This document shows, one piece after another, positions 1-6,667 of a DNA stretch of 6,958 nucleotides. How positions within the stretch are numbered: the stretch's first letter is position 1; the number at the start of each line of letters is the position of its first letter. Position numbers and translations under genes: made by a program. The stretch comes from Sulfurovum sp. (GTDB lineage Bacteria > Campylobacterota > Campylobacteria > Campylobacterales > Sulfurovaceae): the NCBI GenBank assembly GCA_027083995.1, contig JALWME010000042.1, forward strand, positions 1 through 6,958. Reading direction: 5' to 3'. The notes under the pieces were generated by a model. It did not search any database and was not told where the DNA came from. It saw nothing but the letters and a program-made list of their open reading frames with translations.

Positions 1-1121
1 TGGCACGTTTGAATGAAATCTTTAATAATATCGAGATTATCAAGGCCTCTGCAGCAGAAGAGGTAGAAGCGGGAAAGTTTAAGAAGATAAATTTGGACTT
101 TTTCAACTTGAATATCAAAGCAGTGAAGATAAATACGCTTGTTTCACCTGTGATGGAGATACTGGGAGCTATAGCTATAGCTTTAGTGATTATGATAGGA
201 GGGCATCAGGTTATTAATGATGAGTTGACAGTAGGAACATTTTTTTCTTTTATGGCAGCTTTATTTATGCTCTATACACCACTAAAAAGCATCTCTTCAC
301 AATACAATCAACTTCAGGATGCACTTGCTGCCAATGAACGAATCAATGCATTGTTCCTGGCCAAGGCACATATTCAAGATGGCATAAAAAATGCTCCCGA
401 AGATATTTCACATATTAGGTTTGAGAATATTAGTTTGTCTTATAATAATATCAAGGCTTTAGACGAGGTAAGCTTAGAGGCAAAAGTTGGAGAGACTGTA
501 GCACTTATAGGTGACAGTGGCGGAGGAAAGAGTTCACTTGTCAATGCACTGCTTAGGTTTTATGATATACAAAAAGGTCATATCACTATCAATCATACAG
601 ATATTCGTGATATCCCCTTAAAGCATTTAAGAGGTATGATCTCTATAGTGACACAACGTGTATATATATTTAACGATACCATAGGAGAAAATGTAGCCTA
701 TGGGAAAACATATGAAAGACAAAAAATTGAACAAGTACTTAAAAAAGCACATGCATGGGATTTTGTATCGAATTTACCAAAGGGCATAGATACACGTTTG
801 GATGAATTTGGTACAAACCTTAGTGGTGGTCAAAGGCAAAGAATAGCCATAGCTAGAGCCTTATATAAAGACCCTAAAATTATTATCTTTGATGAGGCTA
901 CCTCTGCACTTGATAACAAGAGTGAATCTATCATTACAGAACTTTTAGAAGAGATATCCAGAGATAAGATTATTTTTGTCATAGCCCATAGACTCAGTAC
1001 CATAAAACATGCAGATAAAATTGCTTTTTTTAAAGAGGGAAAGATTGTATGTTTGGGTGATGAAGAGATGTTATTGGACAGGTGTGAAGCATACAGGAAG
1101 CTTCATGGAAACAATATTTAA
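1..1121 (+). CDS. msbA: MsbA-like ABC exporter, fused permease-ATPase (5' end cut off)
   Basis: The reading frame is open from the left edge (first whole codon at base 3), so the start and roughly the first 200 residues of a usual ~580-residue half-transporter lie outside. Counting from the TTG at 9, residues 45-95 hold the last two membrane segments. The ATPase domain follows, with Walker A GDSGGGKS (168-175), the Q-loop VTQ (214-216), the signature LSGGQRQR (271-278), Walker B IIIFDEATSALD (291-302) and the switch His in IAHRLS (325-330), so it looks catalytically intact. Such exporters form homodimers in the inner membrane and flip lipid-linked substrates using ATP; MsbA moves lipid A-core. 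The glycosyltransferases next door favour a lipid or oligosaccharide substrate. PglK-type or other peptide/drug exporters share these motifs, so the substrate is inferred from context. ABC exporter is near certain, MsbA itself likely. Confidence 0.9.
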   Translation, partial: ARLNEIFNNIEIIKASAAEEVEAGKFKKINLDFFNLNIKAVKINTLVSPVMEILGAIAIALVIMIGGHQVINDELTVGTFFSFMAALFMLYTPLKSISSQYNQLQDALAANERINALFLAKAHIQDGIKNAPEDISHIRFENISLSYNNIKALDEVSLEAKVGETVALIGDSGGGKSSLVNALLRFYDIQKGHITINHTDIRDIPLKHLRGMISIVTQRVYIFNDTIGENVAYGKTYERQKIEQVLKKAHAWDFVSNLPKGIDTRLDEFGTNLSGGQRQRIAIARALYKDPKIIIFDEATSALDNKSESIITELLEEISRDKIIFVIAHRLSTIKHADKIAFFKEGKIVCLGDEEMLLDRCEAYRKLHGNNI

Positions 1122-1138
1122 CACAGCAGATACTGTGT
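1121..1138 (+). other. Perfect 6-bp hairpin after the exporter stop codon
   Basis: ACACAG (1121-1126) and CTGTGT (1133-1138) are perfect inverted repeats around a 6-base loop, starting on the last base of the TAA stop. No T-run follows (the next bases are ACAATAGAAGG), so it is not a standard intrinsic terminator. It could partly attenuate transcription or protect an RNA 3' end between exporter and glycosyltransferase. It may also be chance. Confidence 0.35.
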
Positions 1139-1162
1139 ACAATAGAAGGACAATGCAAAAAA

Positions 1163-1924
1163 ATGAAAAATAATATTAAGTTTATAACCTATGTTATCAA
1201 TATGAAAGATGCACAAAAGAGAAAAGAGCATATGAAGCATGTTTTAGAAGAAGCACAACTAAGGTATGAATTTATAGATGCAGTTATTGGTAAAGAGCTG
1301 ACACTGCCTCATAGAGATTATAATGAAAAAAAATATAGATTAGCCCATGGAAAATATACTTCATTGGGAGAATTGGGCTGTTACTTTAGCCACATGAAAG
1401 CCTTTGAGATTTTTTTAAAAAGCAGTGAAGAGTATGCCTTAATCTTAGAAGATGATATAGAGTTTCCAAAAGACATCGCAGCTGTTTTAAACAATTTGCT
1501 AAACCACAGTCATCGTTTTGATCTTTTGAAGTTATGTGATTTTCATAAAGGCTTACGCTACAATATAGCATCACTTGATGATACATATTCATTGGCTTGC
1601 AGTCTTACAAGACAAACTGGTTCAGGTGGCTATCTGGTCAATAGAAAAGCGGCCAAACAGATGCTAAAGAATCTTTTGCCTATGTGGCTTCCTTTTGACC
1701 ATGCGTTTGACAGGGAGTGGACTTTTGGAGTCAACACAATGTGCATCAATCCAACACTTATCCAGCAGCCAGAGATTTTTGAGACCCAAATTGATGTATC
1801 TAAAAGTAAGAAATTACCATATCTAAAACGCTATAGCACAGTATTTCCTTATCGAGCTTATAATGAGATAACACGTCTGTTTTATCGTCTATATGTTATT
1901 GTAAAACAAAAGTATTTTATGTGA
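1163..1924 (+). CDS. Glycosyltransferase family 25 (LPS/LOS biosynthesis type)
   Basis: This 253-residue cytoplasmic protein has the GT25 layout: an N-terminal strand ending VINMKDAQKR (11-20), the LGELGCYFSHMKAF block (68-81), the acidic ALILEDDIEF motif (92-101) whose EDD (96-98) would hold the metal and sugar nucleotide, and GSGGYLVNRKAAKQ (153-166). The family, known from Haemophilus Lex2B/LpsA and Neisseria LgtB/LgtE, transfers sugars, often galactose, onto LOS core; donor and acceptor cannot be read here. The basic, aromatic C-terminus (219-253, rich in K, R and Y) could hold it to the membrane. It lies 41 bases after the exporter and is probably co-transcribed. The start at 1163 is preceded by AGAAGGA (1144-1150) at a slightly long 12-base spacing; an ATG at 1153 opens only a six-codon frame. 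An A8 run sits at 1326-1333. Confidence 0.9.
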   Translation: MKNNIKFITYVINMKDAQKRKEHMKHVLEEAQLRYEFIDAVIGKELTLPHRDYNEKKYRLAHGKYTSLGELGCYFSHMKAFEIFLKSSEEYALILEDDIEFPKDIAAVLNNLLNHSHRFDLLKLCDFHKGLRYNIASLDDTYSLACSLTRQTGSGGYLVNRKAAKQMLKNLLPMWLPFDHAFDREWTFGVNTMCINPTLIQQPEIFETQIDVSKSKKLPYLKRYSTVFPYRAYNEITRLFYRLYVIVKQKYFM

Positions 1925-1948
1925 TAAGTTTTACGCTTCCCAATACTT
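1901..1948. repeat. Two interlocked inverted repeats over the convergent gene ends
   Basis: GTAAAAC (1901-1907) pairs with GTTTTAC (1928-1934), and AAGTATT (1910-1916) pairs with AATACTT (1942-1948). The arms alternate, so both stems together would make a pseudoknot-like fold, and either alone a hairpin. The span covers the stop codons of both converging genes (TGA 1922-1924 on +, TAA 1931-1933 on -), where a bidirectional terminator would be expected. The stems are A/T-rich with 20-25-base loops and no T-tract, so terminator activity is only a possibility. Confidence 0.3.
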
Positions 1949-2659
1949 CTCTATCCAAGGTGAGGGTTTGATATATCTGTACCACTTTCCACTTATGCCC
2001 TTGATGGCTTCAGGAGGGTTGGGAAGACCGTGAAATAAAATGATTTTGGCACCATCTGGTATGCTCGGTGCTTTGATGAGTGAGAGAGGAAATGGTGGTA
2101 CACAGTGGTACTTAAAGCTTGGTACCCAACTCTCTTCCCAAAATTGCATTTTGCCAAGTTTATGCATCTCGCGTGAGAGATATGCCTGTTCATGTCTTAC
2201 TTCTTTACGTATCTGTTCAAAATTTTTTTCAAAAAAAGAGAGAATTTGAGGGTATTTACCTATCTCAAACCTAAACACAGAGGAGTTCCCTTCTTTTTTT
2301 TGGGGCTTATGTTTATCATGCACAATCAAAAAATCACCTTTGGCTTCAAAAAATACATCAATAGTGTCAACAATTACCACATCAAGATCTAAAAAAAGTG
2401 TCGTGCCGCTAAGTCCTCCAAAATCTTTTGCAAACACAGTAAGTTTTCTCCATCCTCTCTCAGGAATATTATCTGGCAAAGTAAGCTCTGGCAAAGGCTG
2501 TATTTCAACTTCACTGCGAATACCTTTGGATTGTTCTGTAAAACATACAAATCTAAAAGGCAAAGTGAGGTTGCGTTCTACCATACCATAAAGTTTGTTG
2601 ACATAAGAGGCTGGGAACTTTGTCCCCCATTTCATACAGATAATATTGACACTGTTCAT
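1931..2659 (-). CDS. Putative GT-A fold glycosyltransferase, family uncertain
   Basis: This 242-residue soluble protein is last in the three-gene - strand operon. It has no signal peptide or membrane segment. LFLDLDVVIVD (88-98) looks like the strand carrying a DXD metal and sugar-nucleotide site (DLD 91-93), preceded by GWRKLTVFAKD (69-79) as in GT8/GT32-like enzymes where the acceptor or UDP-sugar sits. ILFHGLPNPPEA (207-218), near the C-terminus, resembles the closing HG-P motif of such enzymes, and KWYRYI (225-230) follows. It is likely to modify the same surface glycan as its neighbours. The ATG at 2659 overlaps the upstream stop (ATGA), and it has its own good ribosome site, AAGGAG (2668-2673) spaced 8 bases. 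An A8 run on the coding strand lies at 2294-2301. That it is a transferase is moderately sure; the sugar is unknown. Confidence 0.7.
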   Translation of the reverse strand: MNSVNIICMKWGTKFPASYVNKLYGMVERNLTLPFRFVCFTEQSKGIRSEVEIQPLPELTLPDNIPERGWRKLTVFAKDFGGLSGTTLFLDLDVVIVDTIDVFFEAKGDFLIVHDKHKPQKKEGNSSVFRFEIGKYPQILSFFEKNFEQIRKEVRHEQAYLSREMHKLGKMQFWEESWVPSFKYHCVPPFPLSLIKAPSIPDGAKIILFHGLPNPPEAIKGISGKWYRYIKPSPWIEKYWEA

Positions 2660-3444
2660 AGCTTAAACTCCTTTTTGTTTATGGGTATCTCTTTTTTTTT
2701 GGCACCTGCGAGAATTTTTAAGTGCTTTATCCCTTGGCGTATCTGTTCAGCAATGCGGCGTTTTTTAAATTGTAACATTTTTGTCCATGGTAAGGTGGGT
2801 TTATTTTGGTATGTAATATTTGAAACAACCTCCAAGGGTGGAGTAAGTCCTACATTTTGACACTGGTCTAGCTGTATAACTAAAATAGGTGAGGCTTGAT
2901 AGGCTATGAGGTTTGGGCAAGAGCGTATATGCGCATCTGCAAGCCCTATACCATATGCTGCAAAGTCCAAAAGTTTTTTGGCTCCTGTAGGAAAAAGGAT
3001 GTATCCTCCTGCACCATTTCTATCGAGATAGAGTCTAAAAAGCTTAGTATCACACCTTTTTATCTCCATGGGTTTTGAAGAGATTATTTTTTTTCTTCCT
3101 ACACTCTCAAGGTTAATAAAATCTATCCCTTTTAGCGAAGCTGCATTTTTTAAAAAAATGGGCAGTTTTTGTGAAAGAAGAGCATCATCTTCAAGAATAA
3201 GTACAGGTTCATGCTGTTCAGATACTTTTTGCCACAGATGATAGTGCGAATAAAAGCATGCAATCTCAACATCACGTAATGGGCGTTGCCAGTCATCTCT
3301 GTGTAGATGATAGTCTTGCTTGACTACCTCCTGTACTGTTGTTGCAGGGATAATCTCATAGGGTAATTTGAGTGATTGGAGTTGCTCCTCTTGAAAAGCT
3401 CTTCTTTTGACATCTTTTGGTAAATTGATAATATAGGTTTTCAT
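2656..3444 (-). CDS. Glycosyltransferase family 25 (second copy, diverged)
   Basis: This 262-residue cytoplasmic enzyme starts with the compact GT25 form MKTYIINLPKDVKRR, followed by VEIACFYSHYHLW (59-71), the VLILEDDALL acidic motif (81-90, EDD 85-87), DRNGAGGYILFPTGAKKLL (141-159) and GLADAHI (167-173). It aligns with the + strand GT25 only at these motifs, so the two are unlikely to be a recent duplication and probably add different residues. Its ATG overlaps the stop of the O-antigen ligase-like gene by four bases, and I see no Shine-Dalgarno before it, so its translation should depend on ribosomes finishing the upstream gene. The last ~40 residues are very Lys/Arg-rich and may bind the membrane. 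An A9 run (2692-2700) encodes KKK near the C-terminus, 30 bases before the next start codon. Confidence 0.9.
   Translation of the reverse strand: MKTYIINLPKDVKRRAFQEEQLQSLKLPYEIIPATTVQEVVKQDYHLHRDDWQRPLRDVEIACFYSHYHLWQKVSEQHEPVLILEDDALLSQKLPIFLKNAASLKGIDFINLESVGRKKIISSKPMEIKRCDTKLFRLYLDRNGAGGYILFPTGAKKLLDFAAYGIGLADAHIRSCPNLIAYQASPILVIQLDQCQNVGLTPPLEVVSNITYQNKPTLPWTKMLQFKKRRIAEQIRQGIKHLKILAGAKKKEIPINKKEFKL
2668..2673 (-). promoter_or_regulatory. Shine-Dalgarno for the third operon gene
   Basis: On the - strand, AAGGAG lies 8 bases before the ATG at 2659, inside the last codons of the GT25 gene (within KKEF). It gives the downstream gene independent initiation as well as coupling through the ATGA overlap, in contrast to the preceding junction, which has none. 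Confidence 0.75.
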
Positions 3445-4922
3445 GATAAAGAGGTATGCCCAAATCTCGAAATAGGATTCTTTGAATTTGCATTATGCTT
3501 GTATTTGTGGGTTTTGCATAAAATTTGAGTCGTACCCGTAGGTTCGGTGATGCTTTTATGTGAAGTCCACGGATGCGATGATGATGCAAAGTCATGAATT
3601 TCTATTTCGATATTTGGGGTATGCTTTTGAAATCTTGCACCAGAGATAAAATATCCACTAAGTAGCATAAAAAGCATAGCAGGATGATATCTAAAAAGTG
3701 GTATGTCTGTAGTAGATGAAAAAGCAACAATAGCCACAAATGCATAGAGTGATGCTTTATATTTTTGCTCAATATCCAGCCTAAGCAGAAGAAGTAAAAA
3801 GAGTAAAAACAGCAACAAAGAGAAAATCGATCCATCCATCCAGTACTGTAGATATTGGTTATGTAGATGTGCGAGTATCTTGATAGGCTCAGAGATATTT
3901 TTATCAAAGTGTTCTTGTGCATAGGCATGGTACTCTTGCTTGGTATCTCCTACTCCTGCACCCAATATAAAATGCTTTGGTGAAGACAAAAGGTACCCAA
4001 GCACGACTTTTGTGGAAGCTGCCCTTACACCCCAGGAAGTATTATAGTTGCCTTGAGCTATATGTTTTATATCTTGCAGGGCGAGGTTGCTTCTATGGTG
4101 AAATGTAGGACTGAATTTGTAAGCAAGTATGAGAATAGAAGAGAGTACAAGAAGCAGAGCAAGTATCGTTTTTAGATTGACTTTAAAGTAAAACAATACA
4201 TAAACAGATGTAGATATAAGGAATGCAAGCTGTCCTGCTCTACCTCCATTGATAAAGAGATTAATTGTGGCACTTGTAAGAAAAAGCATGATGAACAGTT
4301 TTAGATATTTATGTGGTGTATGAAACAGTTTATTGAGTAGTAAAATCACCGCAACACTAAGAAATACAGAATACTCCGTATGGTGCATAAAAGGTGTAGG
4401 ATCATGTATAGATGCATTAAAATAGATAAGCCCACTGGATCGAAGCATCTGTGTATCAATAAGTTGAAAAAAGATAAGATATGAGATTACCTCGCTAAAG
4501 AGTATAGCAAGTAAAAAGGCATGTATCATTTTGTCTAAAAAATCTTTTTTCATACTGGTGACCACAATGATAGCTATAAATGGTATAAGGATATAGTGTG
4601 AAAAAAGCACCCGAAACAGAGACTTTTTCTCCCCAGCAAGAAAACTATGGGATGATGAATCACTCAACAGTGCAGAGAACATCGTAAGCAACCCAATAGC
4701 TAAAAATATCCATAAAATCTTCTCTTCTTTAAATACCTGCAGCTTTTTTTGGAAATTTCCTTCTATCAGCCACAGTAAAAGTATAAGACCAAACACCCCA
4801 TTGGCTCCACCCAAAGAGATTGGAAATACAAATGCAAAAAGCACAAGAAGGTAGTTGATGGTATTTTGTATCAAGATGAGAGCCTTTATTTTTCTTTTTG
4901 TTATTATACTACAGTAATTCAC
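3441..4922 (-). CDS. waaL: O-antigen ligase / Wzy_C family membrane protein (WaaL-like)
   Basis: This is an inner-membrane protein with about 12 hydrophobic segments (first at ~20-37, last at ~413-428) and one large periplasmic loop (~268-365), the WaaL/Wzy layout. The loop carries SWGVRAA (296-302), the GAGVGD turn (321-326) and HLHNQYLQYWMDGS (352-365), whose His fits the conserved ligase His; NGGRAGQ (225-231) holds the conserved Arg before the loop. Members join undecaprenyl-linked glycan to lipid A-core or to protein, or polymerise O-units; the motifs do not separate these. It is first in the operon. The longest frame begins at GTG 4922 without a ribosome site; a TTG at 4872-4874 (477 residues) follows AAAGG (4883-4887) by 8 bases and lies downstream of a TATAAT, so I prefer that start. 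The last ~65 residues form a hydrophilic Ser/Thr/His-rich cytoplasmic tail. Confidence 0.85.
   Translation of the reverse strand: MNYCSIITKRKIKALILIQNTINYLLVLFAFVFPISLGGANGVFGLILLLWLIEGNFQKKLQVFKEEKILWIFLAIGLLTMFSALLSDSSSHSFLAGEKKSLFRVLFSHYILIPFIAIIVVTSMKKDFLDKMIHAFLLAILFSEVISYLIFFQLIDTQMLRSSGLIYFNASIHDPTPFMHHTEYSVFLSVAVILLLNKLFHTPHKYLKLFIMLFLTSATINLFINGGRAGQLAFLISTSVYVLFYFKVNLKTILALLLVLSSILILAYKFSPTFHHRSNLALQDIKHIAQGNYNTSWGVRAASTKVVLGYLLSSPKHFILGAGVGDTKQEYHAYAQEHFDKNISEPIKILAHLHNQYLQYWMDGSIFSLLLFLLFLLLLLRLDIEQKYKASLYAFVAIVAFSSTTDIPLFRYHPAMLFMLLSGYFISGARFQKHTPNIEIEIHDFASSSHPWTSHKSITEPTGTTQILCKTHKYKHNANSKNPISRFGHTSLS
4903..4908 (-). promoter_or_regulatory. -10 box, probable promoter of the ligase-glycosyltransferase operon
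   Basis: A perfect TATAAT on the - strand lies 28 bases upstream of the TTG at 4872-4874, so transcription would begin near 4896-4897 and include the AAAGG ribosome site. No TTGACA-like -35 is visible, which is usual for sigma-70 promoters in Campylobacterota. If real, it rules out the GTG at 4922 as start for this transcript. Confidence 0.5.
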
Positions 4923-5023
4923 AATCGTATAGTTTAAATTTTCTATCCACGCTAATAATTTTATATTTTTTTGTAATTGCTTGAGATATTATCATTCTGT
5001 CAGAAATAAAGGGTAAGTCTTTA
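4923..5023. other. AT-rich gap between operon and toxin-type gene
   Basis: About 100 bases separate the end of the nucleotidyltransferase gene from the ligase gene. I see only a weak 5-bp TAAAG/CTTTA pair (5007-5011 with 5019-5023) and no strong terminator, so read-through from the accessory pair into the glycan operon is possible. It contains none of the TGACCCTCTAAACT units found at the other end of the accessory module. Confidence 0.4.
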
Positions 5024-5656
5024 CTATTTGTTTCTATGTAACTTCAACTGAAAAAAATCTCGTATTTTCTCTTTCGTTAACACTTCTATCGGTTCTAAAT
5101 ACTCTATATTGTCATCTTCTATATCATCTGTATAAAGTAAAGCAACAGAAAAAAGTTTGAAGTTTATACCTTCAAGCACATCCAAACTACACTCAAATAT
5201 CTTTTTTAAACTCATACTTTTTTTAACCAAAAAATATATATCATAATAGTCTCTGTATTTGGCACGTAAAAAAAGTACATTTATTTTCATCGCAGCAATA
5301 GACTCTAAAGATGAAAGATTAAATTTTTCGATTTTCTTAGGTTTTAAAAATGTCCACTTGGCATTAAAAAATGTAACTTTCACTCCATTAAGCAGCAGGT
5401 CTACCTGTTCATCAGTTTGGTTAAGTATCTCTTTGTTCTCAAACTCTTTAATGTATTGAAAAATCTCTTGTTTGTCAAAACTGTCAGCATAAGTAAAAAA
5501 ATCCAAATCTTCGCTTTTTCTATGACAAAGATGCAATGTTAAAGCTGAACCACCAACCAACACATATTTATCTAAAAAATCACATTCATCTATCATTTTT
5601 AAAAGCAGTGCCTTAGTATTAGGAAGCAAGCATTTTAAGTTTTTCAAATCGTGCAT
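5024..5656 (-). CDS. AbiEii/AbiGii-type nucleotidyltransferase (DUF1814), toxin-like
   Basis: This 210-residue cytoplasmic protein carries the AbiEii motifs in order: YVLVGGSALTLHL (31-43, the GGS nucleotide loop), SEDLDFF (48-54, metal-binding D50 and D52), VKVTFF (92-97), SIAAMKINVLFLRAKYRDYYDIYFL (119-143) with the motif III Lys (K124) and the motif IV RDYYD (135-139). All key residues are present, so it should be active. The family includes abortive-infection toxin AbiEii, H. pylori JHP933 and mycobacterial MenT, which adds nucleotides to tRNA ends. It is shorter than the ~300-residue AbiEii, like the compact JHP933 group. It overlaps the upstream gene by 38 bases and has a perfect AAGGAGG (5663-5669) 6 bases before its ATG. 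The usual neighbour is an antitoxin; here that place is taken by the C-terminus of a transposase-containing protein. Confidence 0.88.
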   Translation of the reverse strand: MHDLKNLKCLLPNTKALLLKMIDECDFLDKYVLVGGSALTLHLCHRKSEDLDFFTYADSFDKQEIFQYIKEFENKEILNQTDEQVDLLLNGVKVTFFNAKWTFLKPKKIEKFNLSSLESIAAMKINVLFLRAKYRDYYDIYFLVKKSMSLKKIFECSLDVLEGINFKLFSVALLYTDDIEDDNIEYLEPIEVLTKEKIRDFFQLKLHRNK

Positions 5657-6662
5657 TTTTAACCTCCTTAAAATAATTCGCTTCTATATCCATACCTAAA
5701 AAAACTCTGGCAATCATAAAATTTAACTTTATAAACCTCTTGTCACTTTTTAACTTCTCTTCCCATACGCGTTTCATGACCCTCTTTCCAAAAAGTTCAA
5801 ATCCTTGTTGTATATCATCAAAATCTGCATATTTAAACAGATACTCTATGAGTAGGTTTTCGCCTGCTTTTTCATAACTTATATCCTTACTGTAGCTCCA
5901 AAATACCCCTTTATCTCTTAGCTTATTGAAAAGTGCAACTTTTTGTCGATAGATTTTATATATTTTTGAAATAGCAACAGTAGAGAGCCCTAGATATGCT
6001 GCAATCTCTCTCTGCTTATAACCATCTTGTATAGCATTTGCTATAGCTACTTCTCGTCTACTCTCTTTAAAATGCACTTCTAATTTCTCTTTTATTTTGG
6101 GGACAATAAATTCATTCACTACTATAAGTTTTGCATGAAACAAATTGTCAATATTTCGTAACTCTTTTTCACTAAACTTTTTGCTTAAGTCTATGTTATC
6201 TATTAGTGTATAGTTTAAACCACTAAAGACCTCTTGTTTAGACGACATTGCCCATCGAAATTGACCTATTTCATGAACTATCTTTGCTTTTATAGGGTTA
6301 AACTCTATATATTTAACCAAACTTTTTAAATAACTTTCATCATAAACATACCAAGATTTAAAGCGTCCTTGCCACAAAGGCCCCACGCGTTTATATTTTT
6401 TATTAAAATAACTACTGTATCTTGAGTTTATCTGTCGCATCAACAAAGAGAGGTTAAGTGCTGATGTTTTTAAGAGTAAATGGTAGTGATTGTCCATAAG
6501 TGCATAAGCATAAATTTCAAAAGAGTATACTTCTGCACTTTCATCAACTATTTCTAAAAATTTTAAGTGGTCATCATCATCCATATATATTTTCCGTTGT
6601 TCAACACCACGGTTAACTATATGATAAAAACCTATACTTTCCATTCGTTTTTTTCTTGCCAT
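5619..6662 (-). CDS. RAYT/Y1 (HUH) transposase fused to an antitoxin-like C-terminal domain
   Basis: Three parts can be seen in 347 residues. Residues 1-~150 are a REP-associated tyrosine transposase (Y1_Tnp) domain: GFYHIVNRG (11-19), the HUH pair in MDNHYHLLL (H59, H61), GPLWQGRFKSW (94-104) and the catalytic Tyr Y118 in KYIEFNP, matching the YIxxNP site of E. coli RayT; all are intact. Residues 213-237 are a helix-turn-helix (YKQREIAAYLGLSTVAISKIYK), often found in longer RAYTs. Residues ~246-347 are extra: FWSYSKDISY, KYADFDDI, GKRVMKRVWEEKL and ARVFLGM resemble, from memory, the DUF6922-like proteins that precede AbiEii nucleotidyltransferases. The 38-base overlap with such a gene supports an antitoxin role. 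The ATG at 6662 has no ribosome site and lies 5 bases after a TGCTATAAT; ATG 6644 (residue 7) is an alternative. Transposase certain; antitoxin domain inferred. Confidence 0.88.
   Translation of the reverse strand: MARKKRMESIGFYHIVNRGVEQRKIYMDDDDHLKFLEIVDESAEVYSFEIYAYALMDNHYHLLLKTSALNLSLLMRQINSRYSSYFNKKYKRVGPLWQGRFKSWYVYDESYLKSLVKYIEFNPIKAKIVHEIGQFRWAMSSKQEVFSGLNYTLIDNIDLSKKFSEKELRNIDNLFHAKLIVVNEFIVPKIKEKLEVHFKESRREVAIANAIQDGYKQREIAAYLGLSTVAISKIYKIYRQKVALFNKLRDKGVFWSYSKDISYEKAGENLLIEYLFKYADFDDIQQGFELFGKRVMKRVWEEKLKSDKRFIKLNFMIARVFLGMDIEANYFKEVKNARFEKLKMLAS
5663..5669 (-). promoter_or_regulatory. Perfect Shine-Dalgarno inside the upstream gene
   Basis: On the - strand, AAGGAGG sits 6 bases before the ATG at 5656. 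It overlaps the Lys-Glu-Val codons of the transposase-fused protein (residues 332-334). It is the strongest ribosome site in the window and fixes the start of the nucleotidyltransferase. Confidence 0.85.
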
Positions 6663-6667
6663 TGTTT

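Noticed and set aside
1121..1138. Rho-independent terminator after the exporter gene
   Set aside because: The hairpin is perfect but short, only half G/C, and lacks a following T-tract.
1153..1173. Six-codon frame before the first GT25 as a leader peptide
   Set aside because: Its ATG is only 2 bases after the AGAAGGA and its content is simple A-rich sequence; likely chance.
1386..1592. Small - strand frame opposite the first GT25
   Set aside because: It has no family motif or convincing start and lies over a strongly supported gene; same for other short frames at 1993-2193, 2040-2591, 2531-2860, 2896-3078, 3356-3595, 3602-3928 and 5259-5459.
4923..5023. Left end of an insertion sequence matching the right-side repeats
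   Set aside because: No TGACCCTCTAAACT unit, inverted terminal repeat or target duplication found there, so no IS boundaries are called.
5909..5970. Internal start giving a separate antitoxin-like protein
   Set aside because: No in-frame ATG, GTG or TTG with a ribosome site was found near the junction at residues ~238-252, so the domain appears to be made only as a fusion.
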